From Hesseltinella vesiculosa (Eukaryota; Mucoromycota; Mucoromycetes; Mucorales; Cunninghamellaceae), in contig MCGT01000003.1 of assembly GCA_002104935.1 (NCBI GenBank), forward strand, positions 124,001-188,000: a DNA stretch of 64,000 nucleotides. Reading direction: 5' to 3'. The position numbers and the translations under genes are program-made. The notes under the pieces were generated by a model that saw only the letters and a list, made by a program, of their open reading frames with translations, had not been told where the DNA came from and ran no database searches. Shown piece after piece: positions 56,028 to 64,000 of this stretch. The stretch's first letter is position 1; each line of letters begins with the position of its first letter.

Positions 56028-56310
56028 CGCTTGCCAACTTTTTTTTTTATTTGCTACGACATGCACAGTAGACAAGTGACGCGTGATGCTACCAGGTGTC
56101 ACTTTACATACACGTGAACCCAAACTGGGTTTTTGTTTTAAAAAAAAAATAAATACATAATCATGTGACCTGGGACAACGGAACATCAGGGGCGTTCATA
56201 CGAAGAGTGCAAGAAAAAAAGCCACGTTTATATTTTTATTTTTTTCACAGCTCGCACAAGCGGTTCATCAAATGTTCGTATTTTTTTTTTTTTGGTATTT
56301 TTTTTTTTCG
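56028..56310. other. Convergent 3' region
   Basis: 283 bases between SIP5-like (+) and CreC-like (-). AATAAATA (56147-56154) may be a polyadenylation signal. No gene is seen. Confidence 0.35.
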
Positions 56311-58981
56311 TTAGGGCCTGCCCCACGTTCGAATGCGACCTCGGCGGTCGGTAGTGATGATGGCTTGGCGGTTAAAAATGATGTCCAGACAAGGGTCGCC
56401 ATGGACAGCACGGACGGTGCAGGGCTGGAGTAATGGCACTTGCTTTTTGCTTTGGGCTGGGTGCAAGGTTGGCATGGCCACATGGTGGGTTTCAGGGCGG
56501 GTCGGCTGAGGCTGCTTCAGATCGCGGAAAAAGTGATTGCCCTGGCTCCGTTTACGAAAACCAAACGAGTGACGCGGCGGAGTCGGTTGAGTAGGGGGCG
56601 TTGGTGACGAGGGAGGCGAGGGTGAAAGTAGGGTAGGAGAGGCCGAGTCGGCGGAGTCGTCCACCGCAGGACTGAGTTTGGCTTGATCTAGACTCTCCAA
56701 GGCTGGGAGAGGATCAAACAGCTGCGAGGCATAGTTGCCTCGGTACTTGATGGCATCGGTACTGACAAAGGAGAATCGGTGAGCATCCTTTGGGCTCTTG
56801 GGGCTACCAGGGTGGTGCCGGCGTTTCTAAAAGGAGCAGGTCGTTAATAAAGACAGAGCGTGCTTTGATAAACTTACGTTCTTGGGCCGATGCAACGCGC
56901 TATAAGAAAAGTCCCAGAGCATCAGTTTGCAATCTTCACCTACGCTGCCAAAACGATATAGATTGCCTTCATCACATCGGAATGCATCAAATGCCACTCC
57001 TGTCACCTACAAGAGTAAAAAAAAAAAAAAAAAAGTGGATGAGATCCATTCATCTGGCCATCTTTTCTACTGTTTCAAGTCTGTACCCATGATTTGTGGC
57101 CTTGGCATCGGGCAACAATGCGCTTTTCAGCCATGCCCCAGATCGTGACCAGATCGTCTTGCCCACCAGTCAAAATGTAGCGGCCATCTGGGCTCCAAGC
57201 CACGCAAAGAAAGTTACCATAGTAGCTTGCGAACACATCCAGTAACCGTTCCTGAATATAATTGATGATCCGCAGTGTCCCATCGGAGCCTACCACGGCC
57301 AAATACACACTATCAGGGGAAAATGCAAAATCTGTGACGCCCTTGTCGTTGACAGACCAGTGCGACAATGGGTTGTATTTGTTGCTTTTGTGTGGTCTTG
57401 TCACATGAAACCTATTTCAAAAGGAAGCAATTATGTATTATTATTATTTTGAGTTTGGGAACCAAATTCGTTCTGTCTCACGGCGCCGTTTTATATTCAA
57501 TTTTTTTTTTTCGCACGGCTTACTGCTGTTCAATCCAAGTCAGACCAGCCAAGGTTGTGAATGGTTGATCATCTCGGTCCTTGTCCATGATCATGATTGT
57601 GCCATCGGCAAAGGCAGCCATAAATAAGTCTTCAGAACCCGGGATCCACTTGATCTTTGTCACAGCCTCCTTTTTCATGTTACCCTAAAAAAAAAAAAGG
57701 TTCCCATGCAAAAAAAAAAAAGTGAGTTTAAATGTCCCGATTTGTTGCCAAAAAGCCCACCTACGTCTTTGTTCAAACGAAAATATTTGCTAGTAAGTGG
57801 ATCATACCACACAAGATCACCCGATGAAAAGCCAATGATGACATCCAAATGTTCGTTTGTTTTGGTAACCAAGTTCACATCGTGACAGGTAGGATAGGCT
57901 TTGCTGAAGACAATACGAGACAGCGGATCCTAAAGTAAGAACAATGGCTGTCAACTCATTTTTTTACTCGCCTCCCTACCGAGGGATCAAACGGCAAAAA
58001 AAGGAAAAAAAAAAAAAAAGGAGTTTTTTTCTACCTTTGGCTTGCTCTGGGCATCCATCCACAGAAAGCTGGTGCCGACATTAAAAAAGAGAAAACCATC
58101 CTCCAAAGAGCGGTTGGCCAGGATGGAGGCCAGGCGGTCATGGACGACCATCTTCTGAACAAAACTGGACTTGGTTTTGGTCAGATTGTTTCTTGGTTTC
58201 CGTTGTTGGGTATGAGGATATCGAACGCTGTTGCGTCTGGTGAACAAGGAGGAGAAACTAGCAGAGAAATCGTGTTGGTTGGCGGGCGACTCGGTGGGTA
58301 AACCAGTGGAATGGTTGGTGGTGATGGAGGTGGAGACAGACAGGGTTGGGATGGGCGTGGTCACAGACACCGAGGGTAGAGGGTCGTGTGTGGTTGACAG
58401 AGGAGTGGAAGAAGTGGGGGTGGGGCTAGAAGGATGCAAATGTTGGTGGAACGTGCTTGGAGGGTTGCTGAGCAGGGTGGGTGTGTTGCGAGGCGGAGTC
58501 AGTAGAGGGTTGCTGTAAGATGGAGACGACGAATCTGAATACCTGTCCAGATCATGGTAATGATGGCTGGTCTGGATTGGGATAGGGACAGCTGTGGATC
58601 GGCTGACGTCTTTGTCGTCGTAGGGTGGTTTGGAGGAGGACGAGGGTGAGGAGGTGGAGTCGGTCAGCGAGGTGGCCGATGACGAAGGTTTCAGGCGACT
58701 GCTGATGAAGACAGCATGCGTACCAGAGTTGAATTGAGGTGCAATGGTATCGAAATGGATATCATGGACCAGTTGGTACTGACCTTCTATGGTATGGAAG
58801 CCATCGCAGCTGAATTCCTTGTTGCTGGGTGGGCAGGGCTTCAACAGGGACGTCAGAGGTGCCTTGTTGCTGGGAGGTACATTGATGGGCGCCAACTACA
58901 AGACAGAGAGACAGTGAGCAAGGACCTCTTCTTTATCCATCCTTGTTGATGATATGTTACCGATTGCAAAGGTCCATTCAT
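56311..58981 (-). CDS. creC: CreC/WDR20-type WD-repeat protein
   Basis: WD protein of the CreC/WDR20/DMWD family, partner of the CreB/USP12/46 deubiquitinase; in Aspergillus CreB-CreC modulate carbon catabolite repression. Exon 1 is seven codons (58981-58961, MNGPLQS), then the long exon from 58895 with [21 protein letters not shown] and a Ser-rich insert, then [123 protein letters not shown] and [13 protein letters not shown]. The C-terminus has a disordered Pro/Ser part then [28 protein letters not shown]. All five to seven blades are seen. Several introns are short, T-rich. Confidence 0.9.
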
Positions 58982-59780
58982 GCCAGCTTCTAACAACAAC
59001 TTTTTTTTGGGGAGGAAGAAGAAATGGGAGGCAGAAAAGAAGAAGAACGAAAAGATCTAGAAAAAAAAAACAAGGAGAGGCAGATGCTAGCGAATATATA
59101 AAGGGAAAAACGAATCTACTCAACAAGAGGTTATTGGAAAGGAATGGCAAAAAAAGAAAGAGAAGAAAGGAGAAAGAAAAAAAAAAAGGTCTAGAAAGGA
59201 ACAGCATTGCTGCCCCAACAGCTGCTTTTTGCACTTTTTTTTGGAAAGCCGCTAGTGTGAACCTAAAGCACCAATAATACCAATTTTTTTGCATCAAACA
59301 CATCACCACAAAACGCACAGTGTCAAAATGGTGTCGTTGATCAACGTCTTCAGTTTTTAACAATTAAAAAAAACAAAAGGCGTCGGCTCTCCTTATTTCA
59401 AACATGCCTACTGCTTACCGTATGTTCTCCTCGTCTTGTGTGTATTTTGGGACCGCTCCGTTTGCGCAGCCAGCAACATCCGCTTGCTGCTGAAGTAAAC
59501 CGTTGATTTTTATTAATCCACTCAGACTGCAGATCTGTTGGAAGTGAGGACATCCAAGAGCACTATCCATGCAAACTCTTCCTATTTCTCTTCTCTCTCT
59601 GGTTTGTTGGGTAAGCACAGAGTAAGCCTATTGTCGGCTTTTCAAAATTACCATACCACTTGCTAGAGTGCATTTCAGCTAGCCCCCCCCCCTTCTTTTT
59701 TATTTTTGCTCAGGTGAATAAATGTTTCTGGTGGATGAATCCAGAGGTTTCTAGTCCTTTGTTCGGCTGTCTGGGGACCT
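58982..59780. other. Promoter and intergenic region
   Basis: About 800 bases, CreC promoter plus flank. A/purine-rich in 59000-59190 and T/C-rich elsewhere. A minus-strand frame near 59415-59618 has no features and is not called. Confidence 0.35.
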
Positions 59781-59789
59781 GTTCTTTTA

Positions 59790-60650
59790 ATCATAGTCAT
59801 GTCTCGTCATCTTTACGGATATGCATAACTTTGAGTGAACGGGCTATGGGTAGTTTTACACAATGATTTTTGATCGGTCGGTCCCTGACGAAAATGGCCG
59901 ATTTTTCTTTTTTTTTAGCTGAAGAATCGGAGGTGTGAAAACGAAACGGATCAAAAGTTGGCAGGGCGACCTTCACCAATCGACCTGGTATTTTCAGAAC
60001 CCTCATCATTCCTACATTTTCACACTCTTTTAAAGTCTCACGTCGATCCGATCACGCTATGGTGCTGTGTACTATTGGTTTTATTTTTCTCTAAATGAAG
60101 AAAAGCGATTTGGATGGTCCTCCTCAACCTCCGCACAGCGCCTTCCTTTTCTGCAGTGCCATCACCAGGCAATAGCTAGGCAGTGAGAGTAACTATTTCA
60201 GGAGTTGGATCACAATTTTGGATTGTTTTGGATACTTTGGAATGTTTTGGAAAAGGTTGGCTGGGCATGGACTCTGGCCTCAGGCATCGAAGGTGCCGTT
60301 CTGTGCGGAGCTTGAATACGACCTTCCAAATTCGTTGACTTGATTTTGAAAAAAAAAAAAAAGGAATGGTACACCGCACCATTGAGTAATCAGGTCGACG
60401 TAAGATTTTGAAAGAGTGTGCAAATGTAGGAATGATGACGGTGTTGAAAATACCAGGTCGATTGGTGAAGGTTGCCCAGCCACCTTTTGATCCGTTTCGT
60501 TTTCACACCTCCGATTCTTCAGCTAAAAAAAAAAAGAAAACTCGGCCATTTTCGCCAGGGGACCGACCGATCCAAAATCACTGTGCAAAACTATCAGTTC
60601 ACTTCAAACTTTGCGTACCGGTAAAAACGATGCGTCATGACTATGATGAA
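59790..60650. repeat. Complete foldback element, copy D
   Basis: A near-palindrome about 860 bases long. The left arm (59790 to about 60140) and right arm (about 60295 to 60650) are inverted and match block for block: ATCATAGTCATG at the ends, GATCGGTCGGTCCC, AAAATGGCC, GAATCGGAGGTGTGAAAACG, GGTATTTTCA, CACACTC, ACGTCGA and CTCCGCACAG near the centre. The spacer between arms (about 160 bases) is non-coding. No transposase. It resembles a MITE or foldback element, and flanks should hold a target-site duplication, which I cannot pick out with confidence. Confidence 0.75.
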
Positions 60651-60828
60651 ACGTACCACTCTATCAGACCATGCGCTAGAAATGACTTCACACGCGGTTT
60701 GTCCGATTGGTCCACCCGCCAAAAATATTTATTCGCGGCTCTGGCAACCGGTGTGTGAATTGTTTGGATTGACCAATCTTTTTTCCCTCCCCTTTTTTTT
60801 TTTTGCCTTTTTGTCTTTTTCTCCCAAC

Positions 60829-63030
60829 ATGTCAGTGGTCCTTATTCAGAATCAACAAGGTGACACTATTTCTGGCATCCTAGAAGCCAAACCCGAGTTG
60901 TCTAGCCAACAGCTCCGTCCTCGTCTCGTTCTTATCGTCCATGGTGCGCTTGGTAAGTCTGTCTATTTTTTTTTTCTTTGCAGCTTGACAAGACGTCCTC
61001 CATCTCTTCATGATAGGCCACAAGAACTACCTCTATCAACGTCGTTTAGCAGAGCAGTTGCCTTATGCAAGCTATCGCTTTGATCTTCGTGGCAATGGCG
61101 ATAGCACTGGTACATCACGTTACGCTGGCATGTCTGTAAAGTCCCAGTTCTGACTCAACAAAGTGTCGACTAAAAAAGGCAAACTCTACTCACCCCACAT
61201 TTTTTCATAGGAGGATCTGGAAGACCTTCGAGCTGTGGCACAGCACTTTGAAAAGCAAGGCTACGAAATCTTTGCCACCGTCAGCCATTCAAGAGGTAAA
61301 GATTTGATGATAGAAAGTCACCGTCTCCATCTTTTATCGTTAGGTTCGGCCTCGTGTTTCAAATATGCCACCACCTGTGAAAAGCCTTTACCTCATGTTG
61401 TCAACGTGTCGGGACGCTATGATATGCGTCATGATTCCACTGTCCCTCGTCGCCCCGAAAATATCAAGCAGCTACAAGAAAATGTACGCCAAGGATCGCT
61501 CGTTGACGTTATCTCATTCTTTTTTTTTGGTTAGGGCTTTTTCAAATGGTCGTTTTCCAAACGTGGCAAGGTCTTGGAGTCCATTGTGACTGTCGAAGAG
61601 GCCAAGCAATTCTCGGATTGGGACAACTCACATGGTAATCTTTCAGAGATTGGAAGAAAAAACGTTCTCAATGGTTTGGTTGATAGTGACGCGCATGCCT
61701 AGAAACACCAGCGTGCTGACCTGTCACGGACTAGCGGATACTGTAAGCGATAGATGTGCTGAAAGGATGCTCTTGCTCACCCACTTTGATAAAGCTGGTA
61801 CCTCCGACGGATGCTGCTCTCTTTGCCAACGCCATTCCTACTCACACCTTGCGGCTGATCCCTGACGCCGATCACAATTTCAAGGGCAAGACCGACGAAC
61901 TGATCCACGAGATTTTGGCGTATTTTGAACTTCACGAAAACGATGCCTTCGCAAAAGCCCAGGCCATGAGTCAACATGCCTCGGTCACCATTCCTCGTTG
62001 GATCGATGTAGAAGGGATCAAGAACTTTAGAGACATTGGCGGTTGGCCTGTCAAGGATGGCTCTGGTTACATTCGTGAACGCGTCGTCTTCCGTTGCGGC
62101 CAGTAAGACCAAGAAAAAAAAAAGAAAAAAAAAAAAAACTGACGCACTTCTCGTTAGCTTGGCTGACATTACACAAAATGGCATTAACATCTTGACCAGA
62201 TTGAATGTCATTGCTGCTTACGATTTCCGTTCGGACCCTGAAGTGGAGCGTCAAGGGGAAGGCCCGTATGTGTCCAGCTCTTTGCGTTGCTACGAGGGCT
62301 GATCTGTGTATTCTCATTTTGTAGAGATATTCCTGGTCTGGTCAAGCACCGGTCTCCTATTTTCAGCAAAGAGGACTACAGCCCTGCTGCGTTGGCTACT
62401 CGCTGGCAAGGCTACTTTGAAGGCGAAAAAGGGTTTGCCAAGGTGTATGCCATCATCTTGGAAAAGGGCGGTCAAGTGTTCCGCAACGTGTTTATGCAGC
62501 TGCTGACTCTCCACTCGCATGAATCCACCAAATCTATGATCGTACACTGCACGGCTGGAAAAGACCGCACCGGCTGCATCATCATGCTTTTATTTGGTCT
62601 GTGTGGTGTCGATGAAGAAATCATTGCCCGTGAATACGCGCTTAGCAACCTTGGCTACTGGGGTAAGCCTTTGATTTCAGCCACCGCCCGCCTCACCTTT
62701 TCTTTTTCACGGACGAGTAGAAGAAGAAGCTCAGCTTGAAAAACGAGCAGCAGACTTGGGTGTCACCATTGAAAACATGCGCATGGTCATGTCAGCTCCG
62801 TAAGAAGTAGTAAAAAAAAAAAAACCGACGTACTGACTTCTATTTTTTTTTTTTTTAGATATGTGGGAATGAAGGAAACCATGCGCCATGTCAAGGAAAG
62901 ATATGGATCGATAGAAGGCTATGTGAAGACGCAGTGTGGTCTGACCGATGACCAGATCCAGGCTATCCGCAATCTGATGATTGTCCCCATTCGCTTCGAA
63001 GAACGACAGTTGTACCGTGGTCGATTATGA
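60829..63030 (+). CDS. Alpha/beta-hydrolase fused to a tyrosine phosphatase
   Basis: Exons from ATG 60829-60952, 61017 onward, to a stop at 63028-63030. The N-terminal half is an alpha/beta-hydrolase: LVLIVHGALG then SYRFDLRGNGDSTG (oxyanion and D-loop), ATVSHSRGS (nucleophile elbow, Ser in HSRG), LTCHGLADT (acid) and LIPDADHNF (His). The second half is a Siw14/LipA-like phosphatase: IPRWIDVEGIKNFRDIGGWPV, VVFRCG, IAAYDFRSDPEVE, then the P-loop HCTAGKDRTG (Cys and Arg of CX5R), and a closing QCGLTDDQIQAIRNLM block. No stop or long gap lies between the halves: both are joined by AKAQAMSQHASVTIPRW in one exon (61797-62102). So it is one protein of about 560 residues with both sets of catalytic residues. 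Confidence 0.85.
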
Positions 63031-63470
63031 CAATGGCACTCACGCTGTAAAATAGAACACAGGAAATAGATTTTAACGAGTTTCTACATACAAAAGTGGG
63101 GATGACGGAGTCGCGCAGGGAGCGATGCTTTTGGTGGAGCATGGGTATGAAAAGGCTGGTGAGAGATAAATTCCCCGGGACTCATTCACCAAGTTCTGCA
63201 TGAAAAACAATCCCGACTCGTTCACTCCGAGCCAATCCCAACGACCTGGGCCACACGATTGTTTCTCATTCACAAAAAGTACTAGAGAGAGTGCCTCATT
63301 ATTGAACCAAAAAATTTTCACCTTTTGGTTCGTTAAACTGCGCGGGCGAGATGCAAAAAAAGAAAAAAAAAACAAACACAGATTTTTTTTTTCTTCCTGC
63401 AAATTCTTCCTCACTTCTCGTCCCGGCTCTTTTTTATTATTCCTCCATTTGAAGAAGAAGAAAGAAAGAA
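63031..63470. other. Intergenic region, promoter of F-box gene
   Basis: 440 bases holding A and T runs, and a TTTTATTATTCC stretch close to the ATG. No gene is seen. The minus-strand frame here is chance. Confidence 0.35.
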
Positions 63471-64000
63471 ATGACAAGTGCGATCAACCATCCACGCCGT
63501 CACCAGCCCCGTTTAGCAGAAAACAACCGCCCTTGTCACTTGATTTTCCAGTTACCCGAGATCGTTGAGCAGATTATCCAGCATGTGGCCCCACATCGAT
63601 ATCAGCATTTTGGCCCCGGAACCAGCAACAGCAGCTACCAGCAACGCGCTCTCACAAAGTGCAACAAAGAGCTGCTCCCATGCTTGTATGTGAACTGGCT
63701 GTGGCACGATTGCGCCTCCCGTCTCACCTGGCGCCATATATCCTTTGAAGATACCAAGCAAGACTATGAGCAGCTGCTCAACTTGACCTCCACCCTCACC
63801 GACGTTCCCATCCACCAGCTAAAGCAGTCGCCTGGTTCGGCTGCCGTCACAGACGCTGCCAACGCCTTGGCCGTCGCCAATCCGTCCTGCCCCCCTCTTC
63901 TCGCCTCTGCTCACCTTCCACCTCCTCTTCCTCCTTATACAGCAACCGCTCAGTTCCCCAGAATCACCGACCCATCCCATCCACCATCACGCCGCCTCCC
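63471..64000 (+). CDS. F-box protein, cut by window end
   Basis: Starts at ATG 63471 in a purine leader (GAAAGAAATG) and is still open at 64000, about 176 residues. An F-box-like helix set appears early: FQLPEIVEQIIQHV, then CNKELLPCLYVNWLWHDCASRLTWRHISFED, the Leu-Pro and Trp spacing of fungal F-box proteins that bind Skp1 in SCF ubiquitin ligases. The visible end is Pro/Thr/Ala-rich. Leucine-rich repeats or another substrate-binding part would be expected downstream but lie outside the window. Confidence 0.7.
   Translation, partial: MTSAINHPRRHQPRLAENNRPCHLIFQLPEIVEQIIQHVAPHRYQHFGPGTSNSSYQQRALTKCNKELLPCLYVNWLWHDCASRLTWRHISFEDTKQDYEQLLNLTSTLTDVPIHQLKQSPGSAAVTDAANALAVANPSCPPLLASAHLPPPLPPYTATAQFPRITDPSHPPSRRL

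Noticed and set aside
1..64000. CRISPR arrays, insertion sequences, prophage or retroelement genes
   Set aside because: No regularly spaced direct repeats, transposase, integrase or reverse transcriptase motifs were found in either strand; genome is eukaryotic.

Overview
This is a nuclear window from a filamentous fungus, most likely an early-diverging (Mucoromycota, Mucorales-type) one. The evidence is small introns of roughly 50-110 nt with GTAAG-type donors, gene spacing of 0.3-1 kb, many T/A homopolymer tracts in introns and promoters, and a set of fungal orthologues: GPI1, APP1, YND1, a Chs4/Skt5-type Sel1 protein, a CreC/WDR20 protein, a SIP5-type RING protein, a PXB-PX-DUF3818 protein and a Zn2Cys6 factor. 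The taxon is inferred from gene content and style; no rRNA or marker gene is present. I found no tRNA, rRNA, CRISPR array, transposase, reverse transcriptase or virus-like gene.

Layout. 0-14.7 kb: a small C/H-motif ORF (-), GPI1 (+), APP1 (-), a kinesin-14 tail/stalk gene that stops at the neck (-), Golgi apyrase YND1 (+), and a Zn2Cys6 regulator whose zinc cluster is split over four exons, one of them 7 nt (+). 14.7-26 kb is an accessory, decayed island. It holds copies of an undescribed foldback (inverted-repeat, MITE-like) family, a 2H-phosphoesterase gene with a splice-made start codon and one apparent frameshift, and an inverted duplication (arms about 18.1-19.5 and 22.9-24.4 kb). The arms carry two broken SSD1-like RNB-protein copies and the end of a damaged SLX4-like gene; an unrecognised gene fragment lies between them.

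26-47 kb is dense and ordinary: Mpo1-like DUF962 (+), PXA-domain protein (+), intronless ferric reductase (-), Chs4-type chitin synthase activator with CaaX box (-), SLC35F-type transporter (-), LRWD1/ORCA-like WD protein (-), membrane SDR (+), VAP/Scs2 (-), TXNDC17-like thioredoxin (+), cytochrome c heme lyase (-), an RS/proline-rich protein (+) and a forkhead factor (-). 47-64 kb: PXB-PX-DUF3818 protein (-), SRPK kinase (-), FkbM methyltransferase (-), SIP5-like RING protein (+), CreC/WDR20 WD protein (-), a complete foldback element, an alpha/beta-hydrolase fused to a tyrosine phosphatase (+), and the start of an F-box protein (+) cut by the window end.

The genes do not form a pathway cluster. 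Several act on the secretory and lipid-contact system (GPI anchor start, phosphatidate phosphatase, Golgi apyrase, VAP, PX/PXA proteins, Mpo1-like), but this may be chance. The most unusual items are the headless kinesin-14, the 7-nt microexon inside a zinc cluster, the hydrolase-phosphatase fusion, the foldback family with the inverted duplication, and GC-AG introns confirmed by reading frame.
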